Source: Roseomonas nitratireducens
Lineage (GTDB): Bacteria; Pseudomonadota; Alphaproteobacteria; Acetobacterales; Acetobacteraceae
Direction: 5' to 3'
DNA: 64,000 bases
Assembly: GCF_017813355.1 (NCBI RefSeq)
Contig: NZ_JAGIYZ010000015.1
Span: 1 to 64,000, forward strand
Shown here one piece after another: positions 33,256-41,698 of this stretch. The notes beneath the pieces are model-generated. The model was not told the origin of the DNA. It searched no databases and was given only the letters and a program-made list of their open reading frames with translations. Both the position numbers and the translations under genes were made by a program. Position 1 is the stretch's first letter; each line of letters begins with the position of its first letter.

Positions 33256-35166
33256 TCAGCCGAGGATGATGTCGCCCGGCCCGAGCGCCGCCGCGGCGAC
33301 GCCGAGCAGCACCACCATGCCGCCGCCGCCGAGGTCGATCAGCGTCGCCTCCGGCCCTTCCAGCACCCGCAGCGCGGCGATGTCCGCGAAGCGGAAGGCG
33401 CGCAGGTCGATCCGGTCCTCACCCGGCGTGAAGTCGAGCACGAGGTCGGCGCCGCCGCCCGGCGCGGCGACGAAGATGTCGGCGCCGGTCCCGCCGCGCA
33501 GTTGATCGTCGCCGGCGCCGCCATTCAGCCGGTCGCTGCCGTCGCCGCCGCTCAGCCAGTCGTCGCCCCCGTCGCCGGCCAGGCGGTCATTGCCGGCCCC
33601 GCCCGCGATCAGGTCCGCGTCGCGCCCGCCCATCAGCAGGTCGTCGCCCAGCCCCCCGGCGACCAGGTCGTCCCCGCTGCCGCCCCAGATCGTGTCGGCA
33701 CCGCCGCCGCCGGCGAGAAGGTCCTCGCCGCCGAGCCCCTCGATCCGGTTGGCGCCGCCATGGCCGGCGATCCGGTCCGCCGCCGCGCCGCCGGCGCGGT
33801 CCGGGCGCGCCGCGTCGGCGACGAGCCGGTTCGGCAGCAGCGCGTCGGGCGTGTCGAGCAGGGTGGAATTGGGCCGGTAGCCCGGGGCGAGCCATGCCGG
33901 GTCGATCGCGGGCAGCGGATCGGCGGGGCCGCCCGCGGCATCGTCCCAGCCATCGCCGCCGAGCGCGTTCCAGGCGTCCAGCCCCGCCGCCCTTGCCCGT
34001 CCCCACAGGAAAAGGTCGCCGGCGCCGGCGAGGTTCGCGCCGAAGACGTTGCCGCCCCACTCCGCCCCGCCGGTCACCGCCACCGCCACGGCGCCTTCCG
34101 CGCCCGGCGCGATCCGGTTCTCGGCGAGGAGGTTGCCCAGCGTCAGGCCCGGAGCGACGCCCGCATTGCCGAGGAAGATCTCGGCCAGCACGGGCTGCCC
34201 GTCCCGCGTGTCGGCGGCATCGGCCGCGTTCGCCGACAGGCTGTTGGCGGCGACGATGTTCGCCGTGCTGCTGAACAGCGTGATGCCCGGCCCGTCATTG
34301 CCGTGCACGCGGTTGCCCCAGACCGTGTTCTGGCCGGAGAAATGGTCGAGCTGGATGCCGTGGCCGTCGAAGCCGTCGGGCTCGCGCTGGAAGGCGACGA
34401 GGTTGTTGCTGACCTGGTTGAACCAGCCCATGCCGTCGCCGTCGGTCACGCCGAAGCCATGGATGCCGGAGGTGCCGGGCAGCCCGGCGAGGCCGTTGTT
34501 CACCACCGCGTTGCCGTCGACGAGGACGTGGCTCGCATGCAGCGCGATGCCGCTTTCCCCGTTCCGCCACACCTGATTGCCCGCCACGACCGCGGGGCGC
34601 GCGGCGGTGGCCGCGGCGCCGTTCAGCCAGACGCCCTTCATGTCGTTGTCGTGGATCGCGTTGGCGAGGATGGCGAGGCCCTGGATCGAGGGCGCCTCGA
34701 CATAGATGCCGGTCAATCCGTGATGGATGGCGCAGCCGATGATCGTGAGATCCGCCGCCGCGCCCTGCACATGGACGCCGAAGCCCTGGCCGCCGGCGAT
34801 GTCGAGGCCGGTCAGCGTGACATGCGACGAATCCGCGACCACGACGGTCCCGGCGATGCGCGCCGCGCCCTCGCCATAGGAGCCGATGACGACCGGCGCA
34901 TCGGCCGTGGCGGCGACGGAGACGGTGAAGCCGGGCGCGGTCGTGCCACCGCGCTGCAGGTAGACGGTCCCGGGCTCGAAGACGACGTCCGCCCAGGAAT
35001 CGAAGGGCGATGCGATCGAACCGTCGCCGCCATCCGCCGCCGTCGGGTCGACATGCACGATGCGCGTGAAGCCGGGCGCGGTCGCGGTCGCGTCCCAGCC
35101 CGCGACGAGGATCTCCTCGGGCTGGGGACGAGGGTCGGAGAGCAGGATCGGCGCGGGCGCGTCCAT
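33256..35166 (-). CDS. Secreted right-handed beta-helix protein with RTX calcium repeats
   Basis: 636 residues, no signal peptide. Residues about 40-85 have LxxGDTYxxG-like entry features (FEPGTVYLQRGG). Residues 90-350 form a parallel beta-helix of short N/G-rich coils (NAIHDNDMKGVWLNG, NQVWRNGESGIALH, NNLVAFQREPDGFDGHGI). Residues about 475-565 carry about nine GGxGxDxLx nonapeptides. The end resembles the serralysin C-terminal domain (DLVLDFTPGEDRIDL). This predicts type I secretion and folding in external calcium. It may be a polysaccharide lyase or epimerase, but no catalytic residues could be assigned. A CCGATATCGG palindrome (35189-35198) lies 22 bp upstream. Confidence 0.88.
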   Translation of the reverse strand: MDAPAPILLSDPRPQPEEILVAGWDATATAPGFTRIVHVDPTAADGGDGSIASPFDSWADVVFEPGTVYLQRGGTTAPGFTVSVAATADAPVVIGSYGEGAARIAGTVVVADSSHVTLTGLDIAGGQGFGVHVQGAAADLTIIGCAIHHGLTGIYVEAPSIQGLAILANAIHDNDMKGVWLNGAAATAARPAVVAGNQVWRNGESGIALHASHVLVDGNAVVNNGLAGLPGTSGIHGFGVTDGDGMGWFNQVSNNLVAFQREPDGFDGHGIQLDHFSGQNTVWGNRVHGNDGPGITLFSSTANIVAANSLSANAADAADTRDGQPVLAEIFLGNAGVAPGLTLGNLLAENRIAPGAEGAVAVAVTGGAEWGGNVFGANLAGAGDLFLWGRARAAGLDAWNALGGDGWDDAAGGPADPLPAIDPAWLAPGYRPNSTLLDTPDALLPNRLVADAARPDRAGGAAADRIAGHGGANRIEGLGGEDLLAGGGGADTIWGGSGDDLVAGGLGDDLLMGGRDADLIAGGAGNDRLAGDGGDDWLSGGDGSDRLNGGAGDDQLRGGTGADIFVAAPGGGADLVLDFTPGEDRIDLRAFRFADIAALRVLEGPEATLIDLGGGGMVVLLGVAAAALGPGDIILG

Positions 35167-35253
35167 CGATGCGGGGTCCGGTATCGTTCCGATATCGGAT
35201 TTAAGATGGCGAGGGTTACGGGGCCGCTAACGGCGCGGCCGCCCGCCGGCCCG

Positions 35254-35290
35254 GAAAAGGAAAGGCGGCGCCCGTTGCCGGACGCCGCCC
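35254..35290 (-). terminator. Rho-independent-like terminator of the MHS transporter gene
   Basis: Read leftward: GGCGGCG (35289-35283), loop, CGCCGCC (35270-35264), then TTTCCTTTTCC. It begins about 28 bp after the transporter stop and before the RTX gene promoter region. Confidence 0.7.
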
Positions 35291-35317
35291 TTGGTCTCGC
35301 GCGCGTGGCGCCCGCGG

Positions 35318-37006
35318 TCAGAGCTTCGCGGCGTCGTCCGCGTAGATGTCGCGATCCTTTGTCTCCGGCACGAAGAACAGGCCGATCACGACGGTCATCG
35401 AGGCGATGACGATCGGGTACCAGAGTCCGTAGTAGACGTCGCCGGTCTGCGCGATCATCGCGAAGGCCGTTGCCGGCATCAGGCCGCCGAACCAGCCATT
35501 GCCGATGTGGTAGGGCAGCGACATGGCGGTGTAGCGGATGCGGGTGGGGAAGAGTTCCACCAGCGCCGCCGCGATCGGGCCGTAGACCATCGTCACGTAG
35601 ATGACGAGCAGCGTCAGGATGCCGATCAGCACCGCCGGCTGTTCGCGGAAGATGTCGAAGGGCGAGGACATCTGCACGACCGACGGGTTGGACGCCGCCG
35701 GATAGCCTGCCGCGGTCAGCGCCGCAGCCAGGTCGCGCGCGAAGGTCGGGCTGTTGGCCGGGATGGGCGTGGCGCCCTGGATCCGGATGGCCGCGACCGT
35801 GCCCGCCGGGGCGCGCTCGACCGTGTAGTTGACCGAAGCGCGGGCGAGCGCCGCCTTGGCGACGTCGCAAGGCTCGGTGAAGCGCGCCGTGCCCGTCGGG
35901 TTGAACTGGAACGAGCACGAGGCCGGGTCAGCGACCACCTGCACCGAGATGGTGGCATGGGCGCGGGCCAGGTCCGGATTGGCTTCCGCGCTCATCAGCT
36001 TGAACAGCGGGAAGTAGGTGATGGCCGCGATCAGGCAGCCGCCGAGGATGATCGGCTTGCGGCCGATCTTGTCGGACAGCCAGCCGAAGAACACGAAGCC
36101 GCCCGAGCCCAGCAGCAGCGACCAGGCGATCAGCATGTTCGTGGTGAAGGGGTCGACCTTCAGCACCTGGCCCAGGAAGAACAGCGCGTAGAACTGGCCC
36201 GTGTACCAGACCACCGCCTGGCCGGCGACGAGGCCGAGCAGCGCGAAGAGCGCGATCTTGGCGTTCTTCCACTGGCCGAAGGCTTCCGACAGCGGCGCCT
36301 TCGAACCGGTGCCTTCGGCCTTCATGCGCTGGAAGGCCGGGCTTTCTTCCATCTGCAGCCGGATCCAGACCGAGATGGCGAGCAGGAAGATCGACAGCAG
36401 GAAGGGCACGCGCCAGCCCCAGGCGCGGAAATTGTCGGGCCCGACGGCGAGCTGGGTGAACAGGATGACCATCAGCGACAGGAACAGGCCCGCCGTCGCG
36501 GTGATCTGGATGAAGGAGGTGTAGAAGCCTCGCTTGCCGTGCGGCGCGTGCTCGGCCACGTAGGTCGCGGCACCGCCGTATTCGCCACCCAGCGCCAGGC
36601 CCTGCAGAAGGCGCAGGATGATCAGGATGATGGGCGCGGCAAGCCCGATCGTGTCGGAGGTAGGCAGGATGCCGACCACGAAGGTCGAGGCGCCCATGAT
36701 CAGGATGGTGATCAGGAAGGTGTATTTGCGCCCGACCAGGTCGCCGAGCCGGCCGAAGAACAGCGCGCCGAAGGGGCGCACCAGGAAGCCGGCGGCGAAG
36801 GCGATGAGCGCGAAGATGTTCCGCGTCGTTTCAGGGAACTGCGAGAAGAAGTTCGCGCCGATGACGGCCGCGAGCGAGCCGTAGAGGTAGAAGTCGTACC
36901 ATTCGAAGACCGTGCCGAGCGAGGAGGCGACGATGACCTTCCGCTCCTCCTTGGTCATCGGACGCGCGGCCTCGCCGGGCCGCCCCGTAGTTGCAGCGGA
37001 ACTCAT
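35318..37006 (-). CDS. MFS transporter, metabolite:H+ symporter (MHS) family
   Basis: 562 residues, longer than typical MHS proteins (about 430-450). KgtP/ProP-like start: SSLGTVFEWYDFYLYGSLA, then GRLGDLVGRKYTF, LRLLQGLALGGEYGGAATYVAEH and, in the second half, GWLSDKIGRKPI. The extra length is a soluble insert of about 120 residues (about 335-455) between helices 8 and 9, carrying two Cys (ASCSF, EPCDV), probably periplasmic. Imports a carboxylate, betaine or similar solute with protons. ATG 37006 is chosen because GGAGG is 8 bp upstream. The ATG at 37012 is too close to it. Confidence 0.9.
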   Translation of the reverse strand: MSSAATTGRPGEAARPMTKEERKVIVASSLGTVFEWYDFYLYGSLAAVIGANFFSQFPETTRNIFALIAFAAGFLVRPFGALFFGRLGDLVGRKYTFLITILIMGASTFVVGILPTSDTIGLAAPIILIILRLLQGLALGGEYGGAATYVAEHAPHGKRGFYTSFIQITATAGLFLSLMVILFTQLAVGPDNFRAWGWRVPFLLSIFLLAISVWIRLQMEESPAFQRMKAEGTGSKAPLSEAFGQWKNAKIALFALLGLVAGQAVVWYTGQFYALFFLGQVLKVDPFTTNMLIAWSLLLGSGGFVFFGWLSDKIGRKPIILGGCLIAAITYFPLFKLMSAEANPDLARAHATISVQVVADPASCSFQFNPTGTARFTEPCDVAKAALARASVNYTVERAPAGTVAAIRIQGATPIPANSPTFARDLAAALTAAGYPAASNPSVVQMSSPFDIFREQPAVLIGILTLLVIYVTMVYGPIAAALVELFPTRIRYTAMSLPYHIGNGWFGGLMPATAFAMIAQTGDVYYGLWYPIVIASMTVVIGLFFVPETKDRDIYADDAAKL

Positions 37007-37086
37007 ACGCATATCCTCCCTGCCCGACGTTGCGGGTGGCCTGAAGATTGTTGCCAAAACGGCGCCGAGCGTCGGATTGCCGCGCC

Positions 37087-37106
37087 CTGAGACACAGTCA
37101 GACACA
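37087..37106. promoter_or_regulatory. Two 10-bp direct repeats upstream of the MHS gene
   Basis: CTGAGACACA and GTCAGACACA (8 of 10 identical) lie side by side, one helical turn apart, about 80 bp upstream of the transporter start. Tandem half-sites of this spacing suit a regulator binding one DNA face. The regulator is unknown. Confidence 0.3.
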
Positions 37107-37211
37107 AATCACGGCGGGTGGGAACCGCGTTGAAACATGCTTACAGGATCGTCACGTTACTCTCGCCAAACGGCCGCGGCCGCTTCACGGGCGCGTTTCG
37201 CCAGGGCCGGA

Positions 37212-37772
37212 TCAGGGCCCTTCGACCGACGCCGCGGCGATCAGCAGCCACATCTCGTCCCGCAGCCGCTTGAGGTCGAGCGCCCGCAGCGCCGTCTTCT
37301 CGAGTCGGCAGGACAACTCGTTCGCCGCCGCCTCGGCGGGCGGCGCCAGGGCCCGCTCGGCCGCGCAGCCCGCGTCACGGAAGGCGAGGAAGGCCCGCTG
37401 CGCGCGCCGCAGCGGTTCCTGCTGCGCCGCGGGGGCGAGCAGCCCGACCTCGCGCAGCCACCGGTCCATCTGCTGCTGCCACAGCGCGGCCTCCACCTGG
37501 GCGCAGGATTCGGCCGGCATGGGGCGGCCCGGCAGGGCGGGCGGCAGGCGCGCGACGAGCAGGCCCTCCCCCGGCTCGCCCCGGCAGGTGCTCGTGATCC
37601 GCCAGGCGCAGCGGCCGAAGGCGGCGCGCGGCGGATGCGCCAGCGCGGACAGCACGCAGGCCTCGAGCCAGGCGCGCTCCGCCGGCAGGGGCCGCGGCCC
37701 GTCCGGGGCGCGCTGCGCCCGCAGCGGCGCGGCCAGGACCAGCAGCGTGAGCAGGAACGCCAGGCGTCTCAT
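37212..37772 (-). CDS. LprI-like / DUF1311 periplasmic protein
   Basis: 186 residues with a signal peptide (MRRLAFLLTLLVLAAPLRA). The C-terminal part fits the lysozyme-inhibitor LprI fold: RRAQRAFLAFRDAGCAAERAL, then ANELSCRLEKTALRALDLKRL, with the family's paired Cys. The N-terminal half has further Cys (ACVL, GRCAW, STCRG, ESCAQ), suggesting a disulfide-bonded periplasmic protein. In mycobacteria LprI inhibits lysozyme. Here the role is unknown. Isolated between two gaps of about 160-200 bp. Confidence 0.78.
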   Translation of the reverse strand: MRRLAFLLTLLVLAAPLRAQRAPDGPRPLPAERAWLEACVLSALAHPPRAAFGRCAWRITSTCRGEPGEGLLVARLPPALPGRPMPAESCAQVEAALWQQQMDRWLREVGLLAPAAQQEPLRRAQRAFLAFRDAGCAAERALAPPAEAAANELSCRLEKTALRALDLKRLRDEMWLLIAAASVEGP

Positions 37773-37932
37773 GCATCCCCTCGCTTCGCGCGGGCGCCGA
37801 TGCGCGGCGCTCATCCTCGCCGCAGCGGGGGGATCGGGGAAGAGGGTGTCGGGCTAACTCGGCGCGGGCTCGCCGCGCGCGCCGTCCAGGGCGATCAAGT
37901 CGCGCGAAGGTCGATCCCTCGCGCGGGCGGAA

Positions 37933-38310
37933 TCAGAGATCCGCGCGGCGCTCGGCGCGGCGCAGCACGGCGCAGAGGCGCGAGAAGGCGAGCCAGAAGG
38001 CGCCATGCTCCGGCGCCTGCTCCGCCTTGCCGCCGAAGGCCGGTTCGCCGCGGCGCAGCAGGCCGAGACGCGCCTCGAAGCGTCCGCGCATGTTCTCGAG
38101 GAAGGCGCCCGAGACACCGAGATACTGCTCGATCATGTCGGTCGCGATCTCGATCTCGATCTGCGCCTGGCCTTCGGTCGTGAAGCGCTTGAGCGCCCGG
38201 CTCTCATCCGCCAGCACGACATGCAGCCGGTGCAGGTCCTGCAGGTGGCGGGCGATGCGCTGGCGGGCCTCGCGCGCGGCATCGGTACCGGCGGGCATGT
38301 TGGTGTCCAT
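37933..38310 (-). CDS. Small hypothetical protein, helical
   Basis: 125 residues, not recognised. Largely helical and charged (ARQRIARHLQDLHRLHVVLADESRALK), with a central QIEIEIATDMIEQYLGVSGAFLENMRG segment. No signal or membrane span. The coding bias is like neighbours and no competing frame fits better. A run of repeated ATCTCG units encodes the Glu-Ile alternation. Could be an accessory or structural protein. Gap before the next gene is 83 bp. Confidence 0.5.
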   Translation of the reverse strand: MDTNMPAGTDAAREARQRIARHLQDLHRLHVVLADESRALKRFTTEGQAQIEIEIATDMIEQYLGVSGAFLENMRGRFEARLGLLRRGEPAFGGKAEQAPEHGAFWLAFSRLCAVLRRAERRADL

Positions 38311-38393
38311 GGGCGACCTCCGATGCCCATCATGCGGGCGTCGGATGAAGGTCCGGTGAAGATCGCGGCGCGGGTCGTCCCGCGCCGGGGCGA

Positions 38394-39080
38394 TCAGCCC
38401 AGCCGCGCGGCGACGCGGGCGACCAGCGCCTCCCGCTCCGCCCGCATGCCGGCGCCGCGCGCCTTGGCCGCGGCCAGCACCCCGGCCGGCGCCGTTGCCG
38501 GCGAGCCCGCGTCGAAGGGCGGCGCCGGGGCGTATTCGATCTGCAGCTGGATCGCCTGCGCGACCTCGGGCGAAACCATTTCCGCGACCAGCGTCAGCGC
38601 GAAGTCGATCCCGGCCGTCACGCCGCCGCCGGTCACGAAGCGCCCGTCGCGCACCACCCGCCCTTGCACCGGCACGGCGCCGAGGGTGCTCAGGAAATCA
38701 TGGCTCGCCCAATGCGTCGTCGCCTGCCGCCCCTTGAGCAGCCCCGCCGCCGCCAGCACCAGCGCGCCGGTGCACACCGAGGTGACGTAGCGCGCCGTCG
38801 CCGCCTGGGCGCGGAGGAAGGCGAGCACCTCCTCATCCTCCATCAGCGCCGCGACGCCGGGGCCGCCGGGCACGCAGACGACGTCGAGCGGCGGGCAATC
38901 GGCGAAGCGCGTGTCCGGCAGCATGGACAGACCGGTGTCCGACCGCACCGGGTCGGTCGTCTTCCACACCAGATGCGTGGTCGCGCCGGGCACGCGGGAG
39001 AACACCTCGAACGGTCCCGTCATGTCGAGCTGCGTCAGGCGCGGGAACAGCAGCAGGCCGAAGCGGAGCGGCGTGGTCAT
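38394..39080 (-). CDS. DJ-1/PfpI family protein, isonitrile hydratase-like
   Basis: 228 residues. MTTPLRFGLLLFPRLTQLDMTGPFEVFSR start, then VVCVPGGPGV and the nucleophile elbow TSVCTGALVLAAAGLL with Cys about 103, followed by ATTHWASHD. This set matches InhA/ThiJ-type isonitrile hydratase and GATase1-like proteins. No C-terminal AraC domain, so an enzyme rather than a regulator. ATG 39080 overlaps the TGA of the preceding gene (ATGA) and has GGAGG 9 bp before it. Confidence 0.88.
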   Translation of the reverse strand: MTTPLRFGLLLFPRLTQLDMTGPFEVFSRVPGATTHLVWKTTDPVRSDTGLSMLPDTRFADCPPLDVVCVPGGPGVAALMEDEEVLAFLRAQAATARYVTSVCTGALVLAAAGLLKGRQATTHWASHDFLSTLGAVPVQGRVVRDGRFVTGGGVTAGIDFALTLVAEMVSPEVAQAIQLQIEYAPAPPFDAGSPATAPAGVLAAAKARGAGMRAEREALVARVAARLG

Positions 39081-39712
39081 GGCGGTGGTCCTCCAGGAGC
39101 GGAAGGCTCGCACGGGGGCCGCGGCGGCGGAAGGGTGGCGCGCGCCCGCAGGTCCTCCGCCGTGTCGACGTCCCGCAGCACGCGCAGCAGCGCGACGCGC
39201 CGCCCGGCGAAGTTGCGCAGCGTGTCGGCCAGCGCGTGGCGGGTGGACCAGCGCACGCCGGCGAAGGGCCGGGCCGGCCGGCGCGGGCCCATCCCCACCA
39301 GCCAGTAGCCGCCATCCTCGGCCGGCCCGAACACCGCATCGGCACGGCCCAGGGCGCGGATGGCGGCGGCGATGTCGGACGGACGCAGGTCCGGGACGTC
39401 CGTCCCGGCCAGCACGGCGACGGGATGCGCGCGCATCGCGCCGGCCATCCGCGCGCCGAGGTCGCCCAGCGGCTGCGCCACGCGCCGCGTGCCGCGCGGG
39501 GCGAAGCGCGCCCAGTCCGCGCGGGCGCCGCGCGGGGTGGTGGCGAGCAGCGTCCGCCAGCGCGCATCGCGCGCGATGGGCCGCGCCACCGCCGCCAGCG
39601 TCCCGGCATAGAAGCGCAGCGCCGCGCGGTCGCCGATGCCGCGCGCCAGGCGGCGCTTCACGGCGCCCAGGCGCGGGGCGCGCGCGAAAAGGATCACGGT
39701 CGGGCGGGTCAT
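39077..39712 (-). CDS. TIGR04282-type glycosyltransferase (DUF2064)
   Basis: 211 residues. RPTVILFARAPRLGAVKRRLARGIG is the start of a GT-A nucleotidyltransferase-like fold (kxPxxGxxKTRL). Then VAVLAGTDVPDLRPSDIAAAI and VFGPAEDGGYWLVGM follow, matching the family that is named for co-occurrence with arsenosugar genes. Paired with the TIGR04283-type gene just upstream, and 4-bp overlapped with the DJ-1 gene downstream. No ars gene is in the window, so arsenic involvement is not supported here. Confidence 0.88.
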   Translation of the reverse strand: MTRPTVILFARAPRLGAVKRRLARGIGDRAALRFYAGTLAAVARPIARDARWRTLLATTPRGARADWARFAPRGTRRVAQPLGDLGARMAGAMRAHPVAVLAGTDVPDLRPSDIAAAIRALGRADAVFGPAEDGGYWLVGMGPRRPARPFAGVRWSTRHALADTLRNFAGRRVALLRVLRDVDTAEDLRARATLPPPRPPCEPSAPGGPPP

Positions 39713-39731
39713 GGCTGGGCAGCCAAGCGCA

Positions 39732-40421
39732 TCAGCGGCGCCGGGCATAGAGCCGGGCGATGCGCGCCGGCGGCACGCCGAGGAACCAAAGCGAGAGGCA
39801 GAACAGGTTGCGCGCCGAGCGCGCCCGCCACCCCTCCCGCCGCCAGCGCTCGGCCGAGGTCACGAAGGGCAGGTCGAGCCCGACCAGCCGTGCGCGGCCG
39901 AGCCGGCGGACGAGGTCGACATCCTCCATGATCGGCAGCGGGCGGATGCCGCCGACCGCGTCCAGCAGGTCGCGCCGGACCAGCAGCCCCTGGTCGCCAT
40001 AGGGCAGCGCCAGCCAGCGGCAGCGCCAGGCGACGGCGCGTTCCAGCCGGCGCGCCTGCGGCGCGGCATCGTCCAGGGCGAAGCGGAAATAGGCGGCGCG
40101 GCCGGCATGGGCGGGGTCGGCCATGAAGGCGGCCACCGCCGCGCGCCAGCCCTCCCCCGGCCGGGTATCCGCATGGATCAGCAGAAGCCAGGGCGCGGTC
40201 GCCGCGGCGGCGCCGGCGGCAAGCTGGCTGCCGCGCCCGCGCGGCGCGGGGAGGAAGCGCGCGCCCGCCGCCTCGGCGATGGCGCGGGTGGCATCGGTGC
40301 TGCCGCCATCGGCGACGATGACCTCCGCCGCCGCGCCGGACAGGGCGGCGAGCGTCGCGGCGAGGTGGGGCGCGGCGTTCAGGGTCGGAACGATGATGGA
40401 CAATTCATGGTTCGTTCCCAT
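39732..40421 (-). CDS. TIGR04283-type family 2 glycosyltransferase
   Basis: 229 residues. LSIIVPTLNAAPHLAATLAAL is the GT2 opening, EVIVADGGSTDAT the nucleotide-binding site with DGGS, LLLIHADTR the DxD-like metal site, and LPIMEDVDLVRRL the ED base motif. It ends with a short tail containing LFCLSLWFLGVPPARIARLYARRR. First gene of the operon with TIGR04282 and DJ-1. Shares its upstream region with the SOS-controlled radical SAM gene. Confidence 0.9.
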   Translation of the reverse strand: MGTNHELSIIVPTLNAAPHLAATLAALSGAAAEVIVADGGSTDATRAIAEAAGARFLPAPRGRGSQLAAGAAAATAPWLLLIHADTRPGEGWRAAVAAFMADPAHAGRAAYFRFALDDAAPQARRLERAVAWRCRWLALPYGDQGLLVRRDLLDAVGGIRPLPIMEDVDLVRRLGRARLVGLDLPFVTSAERWRREGWRARSARNLFCLSLWFLGVPPARIARLYARRR

Positions 40422-40457
40422 TCAGCCGCCCATTCGTAAAAATCGCATTAACCACTC

Positions 40458-40472
40458 GTTCCCTACTTGTTC
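40458..40472. promoter_or_regulatory. LexA (SOS) box 1
   Basis: GTTCCCTACTTGTTC is a perfect GTTC-N7-GTTC, the LexA consensus of Alphaproteobacteria. It ends at the base before the -35 hexamer TTGACT. Confidence 0.82.
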
Positions 40473-40501
40473 TTGACTCTTCTGGCCGATCTCGCCAGGA
40501 T
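40473..40501 (+). promoter_or_regulatory. Promoter of the radical SAM gene
   Basis: TTGACT (40473-40478), 17-bp spacer, CAGGAT (40496-40501). The -35 is strong and the -10 weak. It is bracketed by the two LexA boxes, the second of which covers the expected transcription start. Confidence 0.65.
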
Positions 40502-40507
40502 GCGTGA

Positions 40508-40522
40508 GAACAAAGCAAGAAC
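40508..40522. promoter_or_regulatory. LexA (SOS) box 2
   Basis: GAACAAAGCAAGAAC is GAAC-N7-GAAC, the same consensus in the opposite orientation, seven bases after the -10 element and 20 bp before the start codon. Confidence 0.82.
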
Positions 40523-40541
40523 TCCGAGAGGGATCCTTGCC

Positions 40542-41687
40542 ATGCCCGACGGTACCGCCTTCCTCGACACGCCCGGCGCCGAGCCCCCCCTGCCCCTCCC
40601 CCCGGCGGCGCGGAAGGGCCGTGGGGCCGGGCTGAACCCGCCCAACCGCTTCGAGCGCAGCGCGCGGGAAGCCTTCGACGATGGCTGGGGCACGCTGGAA
40701 GCCGCCTTCGCCGACCTGCCCCCGCTGCCGACCACGCTGACCAAGGACCACGCGAAGTCGGCACTGGCCTGGAACGAGAGCCCGGATATCGGCTTCGACC
40801 GCGCCGTGAACCCCTATCGCGGCTGCGAGCATGGCTGCGTCTATTGCTATGCGCGGCCCTCCCACGCCTATCTGGGCCTGTCGCCCGGCCTCGATTTCGA
40901 GACGCGGCTGCTGTTCAAGCCCGACGTGGCGGCGCTGCTCGAAAAGGAGCTGCGCCGGCCGGGCTATGTCGCCAGGCCGATCGCGCTCGGGTCGAACACC
41001 GACCCCTACCAGCCGGTCGAGCGGACCCTGCAGCTGACGCGGGCGGTGCTGGAGGTGCTCGACCGCTTCGACCACCCGGTCACCATCGTGACGAAGTCCG
41101 CCGGCGTGCTGCGGGACATCGACATTCTGCGGAGGATGGCCGAGCGGAACCTGGTGCGGGTCTGCCTGTCGGTCACCACGCTCGATGCGCGGCTTGCCCG
41201 GATCATGGAACCCCGCGCCGCGGCGCCGGAGCGGCGCCTGGCCGCGATCCGGCATTTGTCCGAAACCGGCATTCCGGCCGCCGTGCTGGCCGCGCCGATG
41301 ATCCCGGGGGTCAATGACTCGGAGCTGGAGACGATCCTGGAACGCGCCGCGGGGGCGGGGGCGACCAGCGCCGGCTACGTGCTGCTGCGCCTGCCGCTCG
41401 AGATCAAGCAGCTGTTCGAGGATTGGCTCGCCCGGCACATGCCCGACCGCGCGGCGCGCGTGCTGTCCCTGATCCGCCAGACCCGCGGCGGCGCGCTGTA
41501 CGACAGCCGCTTCGGGGTGCGGCAGAAGGGCACCGGCGCCTATGCCGACCTGCTGGCGCAGCGCTTCGCGGTCGCCGCGCGGCGGCTGGGGCTGGAACGG
41601 CGCGGCGGCGGGACGGGGGCGCTCGACTGTTCGCGCTTCCAGGTGCCGCAGGCCGCGGGCGGGGCGACGCAGCTGGCGCTGTTCTAG
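40542..41687 (+). CDS. PA0069/SplB-like radical SAM protein, SOS-controlled
   Basis: 381 residues. Radical SAM cluster motif CEHGCVYCYAR (Cys 95, 99, 102), with preceding NPYRGCEHGC typical of the PA0069/spore-photoproduct-lyase-like group. IVTKSAGVLRDIDIL, then PMIPGVND and LRLPLEIKQLFEDWL complete the barrel. A Pro-rich N-terminal 60 residues is family-typical. The substrate is unknown; the LexA boxes point to a DNA-damage function. ATG 40542 starts the MPDGT segment after a purine-rich GAGAGGG. Longer upstream starts would lie inside the promoter. Confidence 0.93.
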   Translation: MPDGTAFLDTPGAEPPLPLPPAARKGRGAGLNPPNRFERSAREAFDDGWGTLEAAFADLPPLPTTLTKDHAKSALAWNESPDIGFDRAVNPYRGCEHGCVYCYARPSHAYLGLSPGLDFETRLLFKPDVAALLEKELRRPGYVARPIALGSNTDPYQPVERTLQLTRAVLEVLDRFDHPVTIVTKSAGVLRDIDILRRMAERNLVRVCLSVTTLDARLARIMEPRAAAPERRLAAIRHLSETGIPAAVLAAPMIPGVNDSELETILERAAGAGATSAGYVLLRLPLEIKQLFEDWLARHMPDRAARVLSLIRQTRGGALYDSRFGVRQKGTGAYADLLAQRFAVAARRLGLERRGGGTGALDCSRFQVPQAAGGATQLALF

Positions 41688-41698
41688 GGTGGCGCCCG

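Noticed and set aside
33500-33740. Short tandem repeat / CRISPR-like periodicity
   Set aside because: The roughly 27-bp period comes from RTX nonapeptide codons.
38133-38165. ATCTCG hexanucleotide run as a regulatory repeat
   Set aside because: Lies within a coding frame as Glu-Ile codons and has only about three units.
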